Assembly: GCF_905171775.1 (NCBI RefSeq)
Contig: NC_053494.1
Span: 45,913,981-45,977,980, forward strand
DNA: 64,000 nt
Source of the DNA: Rana temporaria
Lineage: Eukaryota > Chordata > Amphibia > Anura > Ranidae
Direction of reading: 5' to 3'
Numbering within the stretch: the first letter of the stretch is position 1; each line of letters opens with the position of its first letter. Made by a program: the position numbers and the translations under genes. The notes beneath the pieces were generated by a model. It was not told where the DNA came from. It did no database searches and saw only the letters and a program-made list of their open reading frames with translations. Of the stretch, positions 1 to 10,669 are shown one piece after another.

Positions 1-654
1 TGCCAATTTGATTATCACTATTTGTTCATAAGCGCAGTGGTGGGAACACAGAAAGGGCGGATTTATCTTTGTTACCATTATTTACATATGTTCATACCTC
101 AATGACATAAATAATACCATATTCAATTTTTTACTCCAGCAGTATATAATGAGCTTGGAAATGCCAAAATAATGCATTACAATTTAACTACACCCATTAG
201 ATTTTATATGACTAAAATTTGTTTTAGTCGACTAAATTTATTTTAGTCCCACTAAAATGTACTGGAGATTTTAGATTTAGTCAACTAAATACAACTAAAA
301 CTAAAATAATTGCAAAGACTAAAATGGGACTAAAACTAAAATGCCATTTTAGTCCTAAGACTAAAACTAAATCGAAATTTGCTGCCAAAATTAACACTGC
401 ACACCAGTGTAAAATTACCTTGAGTATGTAGATGAAGTGAACAAATACAAGGTTATACAACTATAATCACAATCTTATTATAATTTACTACTATGCAATG
501 CTGTCATAAAACAGATTTAAATAAGGAGATTTTTCACTAAAAGTGACTGGGCCCAGATTTCACAAAGTTTATCACTTGACTTGTAACAGGACATCCAGAG
601 TCCAAACAGAGTAGTCACGAATGTTAAAACTTCAGGGAGCAAAGCTACCTCTGA
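1..654. repeat. Gene-free edge with a TAAAAC/TAGTC-rich repeat piece
   Basis: No gene is visible. Positions about 190-398 alternate between short runs of CTAAAAC, TTTAGTC and their complements, and end in TGCCAAAATTAACACTG, which looks like the terminal inverted repeat of a hAT-type element (recalled pattern). I cannot find a matching left end, so it is probably truncated. The rest (1-189, 399-654) is AT-rich with nothing I recognise. Confidence 0.4.
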
Positions 655-1112
655 GGCCTCGTACACACCAGCGGATCTGTCCGATGAAAACGGTCCGCGG
701 ACTGTTTTCATCGGACATGTCCGCTGCCGGATTTCTGTCTGATGGTTGTACACACACCATCAGACAGAAATCAGCGCGGACACGATACGCGGTAACGTGG
801 CCGCGCTGTCGCCGCGACGTGCGCAGCCCTGGAAGGTCAATGCTTCCATGCATGCGTCGAATCACTTCGACGCATGCAAGGGCTTTCGGCCAATCGGACA
901 TGTCCGGTGAGTCTGTACAGACGACCGAACATGTCCGACGGACAGGCTTCCAGCGGACATGTTTCTTAGCATGCTAAGAAACATTTGTCCGCTGGAAACT
1001 GTACGATCCACTGGAAAATTGTCCGGTCGGACGTACAGACGACCGAACATGTCCGCTGAAACTGGTCTGCGGACCAGTTTCAGCGGACATGTTCAATCGT
1101 GTGTACGGGGCC
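655..1112. mobile_element. Palindromic GGCC-ended MITE with TGA target duplication
   Basis: The element starts GGCCTCGTACACAC and ends GTGTGTACGGGGCC, so its ends are inverted repeats. Both flanks carry TGA (652-654 and 1113-1115), which fits a 3-bp target duplication. The interior is a series of smaller palindromes built on CGGACATGTCCG-like words. It has no coding capacity. Sister copies are at 4713, 25250, 28158, 32449 and 48343. The 3-bp duplication suggests PIF/Harbinger mobilisation, but the superfamily is inferred. Confidence 0.75.
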
Positions 1113-1770
1113 TGAGACTCAGGGATGGCCCTGCTAAATCAAAGTTGTCTCCAGGGCTTTGATATACACAGGGGGTAAAATAAGTATTAAACACATCACC
1201 ATTTCTCTAGTTAAATATATTTCTAAAGGTGCTATTGACATGACATTTTCACCACATGTCGGACTCGGTAACAACCCATGCAATCCACACATTTCAGATT
1301 CAGTTCAGAAATTAAGTTATGTGTAATAAAATGGAATGACACTGGGAAAAAGTATTGAACACATGGAGAAAGGGATGTGCAAAAAGGCATAGAAAACCGG
1401 CACCAGCTTAATTGGAAAGCAATCCTGCCCCTTGTCAGTGCAAATTAATATCAGCTGGTTCTCAAGTGATAGCCTATCAAAAGGTGTCTTATTACCAAAG
1501 GTGCCACACGAGAAACATCTCATGATGGGTAAAAGCAAAGAGCTCTTTTAAGACCTGTGCAAAACATACTGATGGCATTCGTTACAGAGGGATTTCTAAA
1601 CTTCTGCATTTTCCATCGAGCACTAATGGGGCCATAATCTGGAGGTGGAAAGAACATAATTTCACCATAAACCAGCCACAACCTGGTGCTCGCAAGATTA
1701 CTGACAGAGGAGTGAAAATAATTATCAGAAGAGTTGTCCAAGAGCCAAGGAATACTTGTGGAGAGCTGCA

Positions 1771-2524
1771 TAACCACAAGCTCCGTGACCATGCCCACGG
1801 GACCCGTGGACTTGATGTCCGCCAGTGTCCCGCGATCGAGTCACAGAACTGAAGAACGGGGAGATGTCAGGGTAAACACAACTCCCCGTCCTTCCCCTGC
1901 CATGTCACTGATCGTCTGTTCCCTGTCATCGGGAACAGCGATCAGTGACTTTTTTACGGCAAGCCACGCCCCCTAACAATTAGAAGCACTCCCTAGGTCA
2001 CACTTAACCCCTTCAGTGCCCCCTACAGGTTAACCCCTTCACTGCCAGTGTCCTTTTTACGTTACACAGTGCATTTTTATAGCACTGATTGCTGTACAAA
2101 TGACAATGGTCCCAAAAATGTGTCAAAAGTGTCTGATGTGTCTGCCATAATGTCGCGGTCACGATAAAAATTGCTGATCACCGCCATTACTAGTAAAAAA
2201 ATATATATTAACAAAAATGCCATAAAACTATCCCCTATTTTGTAGACGCTATTGCTTATTGCGATTTTTTTTACCAAAAATATGTAGAAGAATACATATC
2301 GGCCTAAACTGTGAAAATATATATTTTTTGGGGGATATTTATTATAGCAAAAAGTAAAAAATATTGAATTTTTTTTCAAAATTGGCACTCTATTTTTGTT
2401 TATAAAAAAGGTAATCAAATACCACCAAAAGAAAGCTCTATTTGTGGGGAAAAAAGGACGTAAATTTTGTTTTGGGAGCCGCGCAAGCCGAATCGCAAAA
2501 AGGGTTCGGGGCTTAAGTGGATAA
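1771..2524 (+). mobile_element. TTAA-family MITE (family 1), internally deleted copy
   Basis: This is a shortened relative of the about 1-kb elements at 6315, 28654, 36588 and 41511. They share, in order, a GAAGAACGGGGAG hairpin, the CAGTGCCCCCTA segment, TGGTCCCAAAAATGTG, CTATTTTGTAGACGCTAT, ATACCACCAAAAGAAAGCTC and an end of the type GGGGCTTAAGTGG. The left terminus is TAACCAC and the right terminus GTGGATAA, so the TTAA duplication has decayed. It lies inside the Tc1-like transposase. Confidence 0.7.
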
Positions 2525-3186
2525 AGACCTGGAATTAGCAGATACAATTGTTTCAAAGAAAATAAGTAATGCACTCAACTGCCATGGCCTGTATGCACGC
2601 TCACCATGTAAGACTCCATTGCTGAAGAAAAACATGATGAAGCTTGCTTAAAGTTTGCTGCACAACATTTAGAAAGCCTGTGAAATACTGGAAGAATATA
2701 GTCTGGTCAGATGAGAACAAAATTGCCATAAAACACACCATGTTTGGAGGTCAAATGGCACTGCACAACATCCCAAAAACACCATACCACAAGTGAAGTT
2801 TGGAGGTGGGAACATAATGATGTGGGGTTTTTGTTTAGCATACGGCACTGGCAAACTTCATGGCATTGAATGAAGGATGAATGGAAAAATGTACCAAAAC
2901 ATTCTTGATAAAAATCTGCTGCCATCTACCACGAGGATGAAGATGAAAAATGAGGGTGGGCATTTCAGCAATGATCCCAAACACAAAGCCAAGGAAAGAA
3001 AATAAAGCTGCTAGCATGGCCAAGCCAATCACCTGACTTGAATCCAATAGAAAATCTATGGAAAGAACTAAAGATCAGAGTTCATAGATAGGCCCACAGA
3101 ACCTTCAAAATCTCACCTGAACAATGCATGTGACTAGTTTCTCCATACAGGAGGCGTCTTGAAGCTGTCATTACCAACAAAGGGAC

Positions 3187-3895
3187 AGAAGAAGTACGCC
3201 GGAGTATCTACTGATACTCCGGCGTACTTTCAAATTTGCCAGGTCGTATCTTTAGTTTGAATCCTCAAACCAAGATACAACGGCTTTTGGCTTCGATCTG
3301 ACAGGCGTACGGCTTCGTACGCCTTCGGATCGTAGGTGTAATACTTCGGCGCCCGCTGGGTGGAGTTCCCGTCGTTTTCCGCGTCGGCTATGCTAATTAG
3401 CTGTTTACGGCGATCCACGAAGGTACGCGCGTTCGTCGCATTCTCTTACGTCGTCGCTAGTCGGCTTTTCCCGGCGTATAGTTAAAGCTGCTATTTCTTG
3501 GCCTATCTTTAGACTTGCCATGTTAAAGTATGGCCGTCGTTCCCGCGTCTAATTAAAAAAAAAATTTTTTGCGTAAGTCATCCGTGAATAGGAAAGGACG
3601 TAGCTCACGTCGACGTTCAAAAAATCACGTCGGTGCGATGTAATTTCGCGCAAAGCACGGCGGGAAATTTCAAAACGGAGCATGCGCAGTCGGTTCGGTG
3701 CGGGAACGCGCCTAATTTAAATGATCCACGCCCCATTTGAATTAGGCGGGCTTGCGCCGGAGGGATTTATGCTACGCCGCCGCAACTTTACAGGCAAGTG
3801 CTTTGTGAATCAAGGACTTGCCCGTAAAACTTGCGGAAGTGTAACGTAAATGCTATACGTTATGCTGCCGCAAATGTACATGAATCTGGCCCAAA
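3187..3895. mobile_element. GGCCCGGATTCA-type MITE inside the Tc1 relic
   Basis: The right terminus ATGAATCTGGCCC matches the ends of the elements at 29764-30477 and 31658-32336. The interior contains the same words (GCTAATTAG, CGTCGTTCCCGCG, GAATTAGGCGGGCTTGCGCCGG). The left terminus has a small deletion. The flanking text CAAAGG...GGATTTTGTATGAAG restores the Tc1-like 3' region when the element is removed. No coding potential. Confidence 0.7.
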
Positions 3896-4049
3896 GGATT
3901 TTGTATGAAGTATTAAATACCTTTCAGTTAGCATGTTCAATCATTTTCCCCTATGTCATTCCATCTTACTACACAAATTCATTTCTGAGCTTATTTATTT
4001 TCTTTTTATGTATGGATTGCATGTGGTTAAAATTGTATGTCAAACCAAT

Positions 4050-4398
4050 CTACCAATATCTACCAATATCCTACAGTGCTGATATATGCTATAGCCTACA
4101 GTGCAAATCAGGGTATTCTGATGGCAGGAAAGTCTCCCTGCTGTCAGAATACAGTGAAACAGCAGGAGGATTCAAGGTGGATGGGGGAATTCACTAGTTG
4201 ATCAATAAAATTGACCCATTTATAGCCAGCTTAAGAGCCTATGCCTTACAGAAACTAGAGGATGTAAAGAACAACATTTGGAATGATTCATGTGCCTTGT
4301 CATTGAGTGCCGATAAATTCTCATAAATGTGAAGGAAACCACAAAATCACACAAGGTCCATTGATAAATCCAGCACAAAAAAAAAAAATATACCGTAC
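4050..4398. repeat. Repeat fragment and unremarkable intron sequence
   Basis: The segment 4100-4230 (TTCTGATGGCAGGAAAG, followed by a CAGCAGGAGGATTC block) resembles part of 38150-38420 (TTCTGATGGCAGGGAG and GATGGAGGAATCCTCC), so it is a dispersed repeat. The remainder up to the P450 exon shows no gene. Confidence 0.4.
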
Positions 4399-4572
4399 CT
4401 GTTCTTGTTTCAGAAGGTATGCATCTATATATCCAGAAATGGCATTTGTATCAAACACTTGTCTCTGCTGTTTAATGCGCTTTAAAACAAACTCTTTGAG
4501 ATCATCAAAATTCTTCACAATCTGTTTCTGTGTTCCAAGAAAAGATGAGATTCTAGGAAAAAAGTTATATAG
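4399..4572 (-). CDS. CYP2-family cytochrome P450, exon 5
   Basis: Fifth coding exon of the P450 whose exon 1 is at 31236-31427. It begins after a good acceptor (CTTTTTTTCTCCACAG) and ends at GAACAG|GTACGG. The 58 codons (residues 223-280) read LYNFFPRISSFLGTQKQ at the start and GYIDAYLLKQEQ at the end, matching the F-G helix part of CYP2 proteins, where the family usually has (D)FIDxFLxxM-like text. The exon is 174 bp; 177 is usual for CYP2 exon 5, so one codon is missing and the phase stays 0/0. Exon 6 was not found between 1 and 4398 and should lie past the left edge. The frame has no stop. Confidence 0.92.
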
Positions 4573-4712
4573 CTGTGGAGAAAAAAAGTAATTCTTAGAA
4601 CTTTGGTCTATGTACATAATTACATTGAATCACATCTAGCACTCCAATGTGGCATCCTGTTCTCGTCCCCCTGGCTTTTCAAACAAACCTTCATGCTGGG
4701 TTCACACTATGA

Positions 4713-4975
4713 GGCCCCGTACACACGGCCGAGGAACTCGACGTGCCAAACACATCGAGTTCCTCGGCCAGTTCAGTCCTGGAGCCGCCGAGGACCTCGG
4801 CGGGCCGAGTTCTCCCATAGAACAACGAGGAAATAGAGAACATGTTCTCTATTTCCTCGCCGAGGTCCTCGTCGGCTTCCTCGGCCGAAAGTGTACGGGT
4901 TTCTCGGCAGAATTCAGCCAGAAACTCGGTCGGAAGCTGAATTCTGCCGAGGAAACTGGTCGTGTGTACGGGGCC
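4713..4975. mobile_element. Palindromic GGCC-ended MITE
   Basis: The termini GGCCCCGTACACACGGCCGAG and its inverse (CGTGTGTACGGGGCC) form an inverted repeat, and the interior is largely self-complementary (CTCGGCCGAG, AGTTCCTCGGC). Flanks are TGA on the left and TTA on the right, so the 3-bp duplication seen in sister copies is imperfect here. Non-coding. Confidence 0.7.
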
Positions 4976-5189
4976 TTAACACAAAGCGGCTCACCGCAGG
5001 GGTCCGTTCGTCTCCATTCACAGTTTCAGGTCTGATTTTTAGCCCGAATTTTGGGCTGAATTCGGACCTGAAACAGCCCTGTGCGTCAAAAGACGCACAG
5101 GGCTCCTGTGCAAATCGCACCGGATCCTCTGTGGAGATATGTGAACCGGCTCCATAGAGAGCCAGTCACAATCTCCTGCTATGCGTATT

Positions 5190-5769
5190 CAGGGCCGGAC
5201 TTACCATTGAGCTTGACTGGGCTCAAGCCCATGGGCCCTGCCCAATAGGGGGCCCCAGGCCCAATCGCAGCAACCCCCGTTTGCGGCAATTACGGCAACT
5301 GCATCCCGCAATGTCGCAGCAATCCCCTCCCGCAATATCGCGGCAACCCCCTCCCACAATTTAGCAGCGATGGATGTAACCAACCTCTGCCCCCCCACAA
5401 TATCCCCCCCGCTCAACAACTTCGGCGGATGGATGCAATTCTCGGCAGCCCCCCCGCTCAACAGCTTCAATGCTCCAGGGGGCCTCTTCACTGCAGCTTT
5501 ATAAGGGGCCCCAAAATGACTGAAGGCGGCCCTCTGTCCAGCGGCTCCCACCCGCTCAACAACTTTGATCCGGAGGTCGGCGGATCCCCCCCCCTGCTCA
5601 ACAAGTATGACATGTCGGCGCACTAACCCTCCCCCCGCTCAACAACTTTGATAGGTCGGTCGGCGGATCCAGCCCCCACCCCCCCTCAACAACTATGATC
5701 GGTCTCTGCTCCAGGGGGCCCATTCGATTATTAAGCCCAGGGGCCCCCACCACCCTTAGTCCTGCCTTG
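5190..5769. mobile_element. hAT-type MITE with 8-bp target duplication TGCGTATT
   Basis: TGCGTATT occurs exactly at 5182-5189 and 5770-5777. The element begins CAGGGCCGGACTTA and ends TTAGTCCTGCCTTG, imperfect inverted repeats of hAT style. The interior is C-rich (many CCCCCC runs and CGCTCAACAACTT repeats) and codes for nothing recognisable. Confidence 0.8.
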
Positions 5770-5826
5770 TGCGTATTGGATGCAGGTAAACACGCATCCA
5801 ATTTGCAAAGATGTGAACCTAGCCTC

Positions 5827-6199
5827 AGAGAAAAAAAAAACAGAAGACGACAATTTATACTTTACTGGACTCTTTACTCTATTGTAGAGCAAAACCATTA
5901 AAATAACTTTTATGTTTGCAGATATGTCAGAGGTCTGTGTTTACTGCCATGCCTGTGATTCTATCCATGAGCCCTTATGTCACTAGACCAAGTCCAATCC
6001 ATACTTTTTAATTAAACACATATATAAACCCAAGAACAGTTCAACATGTTGCAATTCCAGCTTTTCTTTTATTTTCAACTGGTGATTCTGCCAGTAACAT
6101 ACTCCCTGCCCTAGGGTGAAAATGCCCCAAAAATAAATTGTATCTATGGAAAAGCAACATTGATACACTAGTACAGGACTACAATAACCTCATCCACTC
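5827..6199. other. Intron sequence, nothing recognised
   Basis: AT-rich P450 intron 4 sequence. I see no exon, hairpin or repeat that I can name here. Confidence 0.4.
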
Positions 6200-7479
6200 A
6201 TTGGGAGTTATTTACTAAAGGCAAATCCACTTTGCACTACAAGTGCAAAGTGCACTTGGAAGTGCAGTTGCTGTAGATCCGAGGGGGACATGCAAGGAAA
6301 ATAAAAAACAGCATTTAACCGCTTCCCGACCACATGTAGATATACGTTGGCAGAATGGCACCTACAGGCACATTGGCGTACCTGTACGTCCCTGCCTAGA
6401 CGTGGGTCGGGGGTCCGATCGGGACCCCCCCCCCCCCGCTACATGCGGCGGTCGGATTCCCTCGGGGAGCGATCCAGGACGACGGCGCGGCTATTCGTTT
6501 ATAGCCGCTCCGTCGCGATCGCTCCCCGGAGCTGAAGAACGGGGAGAGCCGTATGTAAACGCGGCTTCCCCGTGCTTCACTATGGCGCTGCATCGATCAA
6601 GTCATCCCTTTTATAGGGAGACTCGATCGATGACGTCAGTCCTACAGCCACACCCCCCTACAGTTGTAAACACACACTAGGTGAACACTAAATCCTACAG
6701 CGCCCCCTGTGGTTAACTTCCAAACTGCAACTGTCATTTTCACAATAAACAATGCCATTTAAATGCATTTTTTGCTGTGAAAATGACAATGGTCCCAAAA
6801 ATGTGTCAAAATTGTCCGAAGTGTCCGCCATAATGTCGCAGTCACGAAAAAAATCGCTGATCGCCGCCATTAGTAGTAAAAAAAAAAAATTAATAAAAAT
6901 GCAATAAAACTATCCCCTATTTTGTAAACGCTATAAATTTTGCGCAAACCAATCGATAAACGCTTATTGCGATTTTTTTTACCAAAAATAGGTAGAAGAA
7001 TACGTATCGGTCTAAACTGAGAAAAAAAAATTATATATGTTTTTGGGGGATATTTCTTATAGCAAAAAGTAAAAAATATTGCATTTTTTTTCAAAATTGT
7101 CGTTCTATTTTTGTTTATAGTGCAAAAAATAAAAACCGCAGATGTGATCAAATACCACCAAAAGAAAGCTCTATTTCTGGGGAAAAAAGGCCAATTTTGT
7201 TTGGGAGCCACGTCGCACGACCGCGCAATTGTCTGTTAAAGCGACGCAGTGCCGAATTGTAAAAACCCCTTGGGTAATGTAGCAGCATATTGGTCCGGTC
7301 CTTAAGTGGTTAAGCTTGCACATGACTGGATAATTAAATCAGCAGAGCTTCCCCTCATTTCAGATCTACCCTTCAGATTTACAGCGACTGCACTTCTAAG
7401 TTCACTTTCAGTGCACTTTGCACTTGTAGTTTGAACTTATAGTACAAAGTGGATTTGCCTTTAGTAAATAACCCCCAAT
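6200..7479. mobile_element. MITE with about 35-bp ends, carrying a TTAA MITE
   Basis: The left end ATTGGGAGTTATTTACTAAA and the right end TTTAGTAAATAACCCCCAAT are inverse complements, and the match continues inward through GGCAAATCCACTTTG. The second element at 6315-7312 sits inside, leaving outer arms of about 115 and 165 bp. Non-coding. Confidence 0.8.
6315..7312 (+). mobile_element. TTAA-family MITE (family 1), near full length
   Basis: Flanked by TTAA at 6315-6318 and 7309-7312. The termini CCGCTTCCCGACC and GGTCCTTAAGTGG are partly inverted. The body contains the GAACGGGGAGAGCCGT hairpin, GCGCCCCCTGTGG, ATGGTCCCAAAAATGTG and AAATACCACCAAAAGAAAGC blocks shared with the copies at 28654-29650 and 36588-37546. 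The TTAA duplication suggests piggyBac-type mobilisation. No transposase. Confidence 0.8.
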
Positions 7480-7959
7480 TTCTCTTGATTACTGTAGTAA
7501 AAATTCAAAAGCCACTATAATTTAGTGTTCTATAATAGTAAACCATGAAAACTTTCAAAGGGTGAGAATACTTTTTATTGACTACGTTAACATTTGTAAT
7601 AATATTATAAACAATTCTTGCAGCACTCACACACAAATCCTTTGTGCAAAAATTAACATAAAAGAAAAAAAAGACACATGTATAACAATAACACAAGACT
7701 GGTTCAGGTACGATTCAGGTGCAAATTTTTACTTGAATTTGCACCTGAACTTAAAAATCGCACAGGACTCTTTTCAAAAATGAACCGCAGCCACCCCAGA
7801 CATGTGTGAACCGGCTCCATTGCAAGCCAGTCCAGTTCACATTGCAAGCCAGTCCAGTTCACATGTTTATGGGAATCAGATGCGGTTCAAAACGTATTTG
7901 ATTCACATACTGTACATGTGAACCGAGCCAAGTGTCTTGTTTTATTGCTATACGTGTCA
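7480..7959. repeat. Short AT-rich stretch and a repeat of the CACACT-end family
   Basis: 7480-7690 is AT-rich intron. 7702-7935 repeats parts of the 4980-5180 sequence (CAGGTGCAAATTTTTACTTGAATTTG hairpin, shortened here, and GTGAACCGGCTCCATTG, the latter followed by a tandem duplication of AGCCAGTCCAGTTCACAT). It is a degraded MITE relative. Confidence 0.45.
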
Positions 7960-8287
7960 TTTATTTTATTATTTTTAATTTTTGCATAAAGAATTTGTGT
8001 GTGAGCGCTGCAGGCCGAACTGGCGTATCAGGATACTGGGAAATTCCCCGATAGGCTGCCTGCCCTGGGGCTGATATGAGGTGCAGCTGCAGAGGTGCCC
8101 AGGGCCGAGTCCTCCCTTCTTTCCCTCCCTCTGCTTGTGTAATCACACACAGCGGGACTCAGGGGATGGGAACATCCCTCTGTGTCATGGAGCTGGGGTC
8201 TGAACTGTTCGACGGTCGTCCGCTCACTGTAACAAAGCCCAGTCTTCTAGACTGTGATAGATGGAAAAAGGATACAATGCCAGGAAA

Positions 8288-8580
8288 TTAAGTAAGCATT
8301 GTTGGGCACTGATGAGGCTGAAATGGGTACAGTAAGGCTGCATTGATGGCATAGTGAGGCTGCATTATTAGCACAGTGAGGCTGCAGATGGGCACAGTTA
8401 GGCTGCATTGATGGACACTAATGAGACGGCAGATGGGCACAATGAGGCTGCATTGATGGCACTCACGAGGCTGCAGATGGGCACAGTGAGACTGCATTGA
8501 TGGGCACTGATGAGACTGAAATGGGCACTGTGAAACTACAAATGGGCACAGTGAGGCTGCATTGATGGGCACTGATCAGG
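8288..8580. repeat. Minisatellite, GGGCACAGTGAGGCTGCATTGA units
   Basis: About ten degenerate copies of units built from GGGCACAGTGAGGCTGCA and TTGATGGGCACTGATGAGGC, alternating about 23 and 33 bp. Reading frames on the minus strand here (PINAASLCPF-like) are repeat translations, not a gene. Confidence 0.8.
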
Positions 8581-8589
8581 CTGCAGTAA

Positions 8590-8840
8590 GCATTTCTTGT
8601 ATGATGTCTGCAGTCGCTGACCATCTCTTGTATCGTGTCCACAGTCTCTGACCATCTCTTGTATTATGCCCTCAGTCTCTAAACATCTCTTGTATCATGT
8701 CTGCAGTCTCTGACCATCTCCTGTAGTATGTCTGCAGTCTCTGACCCTCTACTGTAAAGTGTCTACAGTCTCTGACCATCCCTTGTATCATGTCTGCAGC
8801 CTCTGATCATCTCTTGTATCATGTCTGCAGTCTCTGAGGG
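8590..8840. repeat. Minisatellite, about 31-bp CTCTGACCATCTCTTGTATC units
   Basis: About eight copies of a unit reading roughly CTCTTGTATCATGTCTGCAG followed by TCTCTGACCAT. Copies differ by scattered substitutions. It directly follows the 8288-8580 array. Confidence 0.8.
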
Positions 8841-9236
8841 AAACTAGAGAGGAGTCAAGAATGGGAGTGCTGCCGGGATGGGGGTCGTGGGAGAGAAGTC
8901 AGACGTATGTGGACTGTGGAGAGGAGACTATAGGATAAAACCAGAGCCACCAAGCTGGAGCCGACTGACTGATGCCTGAACAGTGCACCTGGGAGGAGGT
9001 CAGTGACAGCACCACCAGGCCAGCCTGAGGTGGGGGGGGGGGGTCACTAATGTAAGGGGGGGGAGTGAATACAAGAATGTAATGGGGCACTGATAAGAAG
9101 GTTTCCCCCTTATATAAGTAACCTCACCCCCTTACCTTAGTGTATTCTTTCTGCGGAGGTGGTCTCTGGTCACCAGAGTCCCCCCCCACATTTCTGGGGT
9201 CCCCCTTGATAATTGCTCCACTTTTAACCAGAATTT

Positions 9237-9239
<3 letters not shown>

Positions 9240-9282
<43 letters not shown>

Positions 9283-9320
9283 CAGGATGTATATAGCGCC
9301 AACAGTTTACGCAGCGATTT

Positions 9321-9352
<32 letters not shown>
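9240..9352. repeat. (AT)n microsatellite pair
   Basis: Two AT-dinucleotide runs (about 9240-9280 and 9324-9352) are separated by 45 bp that include TATATAGCGCCAACAGTTTACG, itself a common frog repeat word as I recall it. Confidence 0.85.
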
Positions 9353-9723
9353 CTGTATAGCCCTATGTTCTTTTTTATCTGTCTTCCCTATATATTACAC
9401 TCTTAAAATGTGCTTTAAAATTGTTTTCCCTTTTATGAACAAGAAAATAATGACATTTGCTGTTGGGCTGGTATAAAAATGCTATTGGGCTGGTGTGAAT
9501 TTTTTTTTCAGGGCTGGTTTTTATTCCCAGTCCGGCCCTGGCTACAGGAAATGTTGGTAGTGTTTTATTTATGCTGCCTTTGGAGATTTAGGCTCCTAGT
9601 TGACTTCCCCTACGTATATTTTTAAGCACATGTTGCTCTCCTATTTGTGTTTGAGTCATTTATTGTAATTTTTTATAATATGTCTAAGCTAATGATCATA
9701 ACATATTAAAATGCAATGCTTAC

Positions 9724-9884
9724 CATCAACTTTGGTGAACCAGATAATTTAGCATTCTCATTTATTATGTGGACAAGTTTTTTAAATGTTGAGTCGTTAT
9801 ATTCAAACCTTTCTCCAAAGATGATAGAGCAGATTACATTGGACACCGCACAATTCATTATGAGGTCTGTGTCAAATGGTTTCT
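9724..9884 (-). CDS. CYP2-family cytochrome P450, exon 4
   Basis: Fourth coding exon, 161 bp, exactly the usual CYP2 exon 4 length. It runs from acceptor ACATGCTCCAG| to donor AAGTTGATG|GTAAGC. It encodes residues 169-222: EKPFDTDLIMNCAVSNVIC, then SIIFGERFEYNDSTFKKLV. The NVICSIIFGxRFxY text is a hallmark of CYP2 proteins (helix E-F region). The phase is 1 at entry and 0 at exit, matching its neighbours. No stops or frameshifts. The intron to exon 5 is about 5.2 kb and the intron from exon 3 about 9.4 kb, both filled by repeats. Confidence 0.93.
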
Positions 9885-10640
9885 CTGGAGCATGTAAAAT
9901 ATAAGAGAAAGATAATCTTGCATTAATTTACTCTGAAAGAGTCTTCAGAAACAATGTTGTGTCTTGGGTATGTAGCAAGGTGTCACTTTGCAACGTAGCT
10001 AATAGACTACAATTTGTGATTGAGAAGGAACTTAGCTTCCTCTGGTGTTCAATTGTTATACTGCCACAAATTGTTTGGTTTAATTATGTTACAACAATGC
10101 ATTATGGACCTTGAAGTACAGGGAGATAAAGACTCCATTGCCTTGGGTGTTACCAGAGACCGTTGCATCACGCACAGCCTTCTAGGAGGAGCTACTTAAA
10201 GGAAGGGAAGGCTTGCATCCGCTCTCTTGGGACAGCATCTTCAAGCAAGCAGGAAGCCTGTGCTGAGGCCTGCTAAGAGGGCGCTTAGGCCTAAGAAGCC
10301 TGGGCCTACCATTGCCAGAGCAGATCGCGGCCTGGAGGGGGTTAACACAGGCCGCGGTCACCGCTTACCTCCCTCTATGCGGCTGTGCCTGTGTCTCCTC
10401 TAGTCTCCAGGCTCTCCTGCCCAATGTCATCTATCATCAGAGCAGGGCTGGGAGAAGCCGGAGACACTGAACAGCATGAGTGCTGTGCAGGGATCCGTGG
10501 TTGCTAGGAAGCAGGTCGGATCCAATCAAAACAGCTATTGCTGTCCCCGCACACGCTCTGCTGCCTGCAGTAGCTAGGCAACGCCGACGCTGCCAGGGCT
10601 GGGGCCGCTGATGACGTATGACGTCTGGAGACCCCGCCCA
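9885..10640. other. Intron 3 sequence, possible dispersed repeat at 10180-10640
   Basis: The segment at 10180-10640 is GC-richer than the rest of the intron (CACAGCCTTCTAGGAGGAGC, TTGCTAGGAAGCAGGTCGG). I recognise no exon: no acceptor or donor pair frames a protein-like stretch. It may be a dispersed repeat or a degraded promoter-like segment. Confidence 0.3.
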
Positions 10641-10669
10641 CCCAGACAGATTACGTCCATTCAAAAAAC

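Larger units (their letters stand above)
1165..4040 (+). mobile_element. Tc1-like transposon relic, split by two MITEs
   Basis: The left end (CAGGGGGTAAAATAAGTATT) resembles frog Tc1-like ends. The plus strand then carries a degraded transposase. About 1570-1775 reads as the paired-type DNA-binding part (SKLLHFPSSTNGAIIWRWKEHNF, with frame breaks in places), and 2528-3180 reads as the catalytic part (WSDENKI-like, then SPDLNPIENLWKELK-like words). Many stops and indels make it a pseudogene. The transposase is interrupted at 1771-2524 by a TTAA-family MITE and at about 3187-3895 by a GGCCCGGATTCA-family MITE. Sequence resumes after each insertion at the expected place. The right end near 4040 is degraded. 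Confidence 0.75.
4695..5826. mobile_element. Outer MITE with TTCACACT-type ends, host of two insertions
   Basis: The ends GCTGGGTTCACACTATGA (left) and GATGTGAACCTAGCC (right) are inverted. Similar ends are seen at 13137-13438 and 18883-19236. Between them lie two later insertions: a GGCC-ended MITE (4713-4975) and a hAT element (5190-5769). The remaining outer sequence (AAAGCGGCTCACCGCAGGGG, GTGAACCGGCTCCAT) also recurs at about 7702-7935. Confidence 0.6.
7960..9541. mobile_element. Composite hAT-like non-autonomous element with internal satellites
   Basis: The right terminus TCCCAGTCCGGCCCTG (to 9539) is a hAT-like end. I did not find its left partner, so the left boundary is arbitrary. 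Inside lie two minisatellites (8288-8580 and 8590-8840), a G-rich segment and AT dinucleotide runs. No reading frame resembles a protein. Confidence 0.45.

Noticed and set aside
2077..2574. Minus-strand frame of 165 residues
   Set aside because: Lies in the AT-rich half of a family-1 MITE; similar frames occur in every copy (6870, 29035, 37261, 42142) with different sequence.
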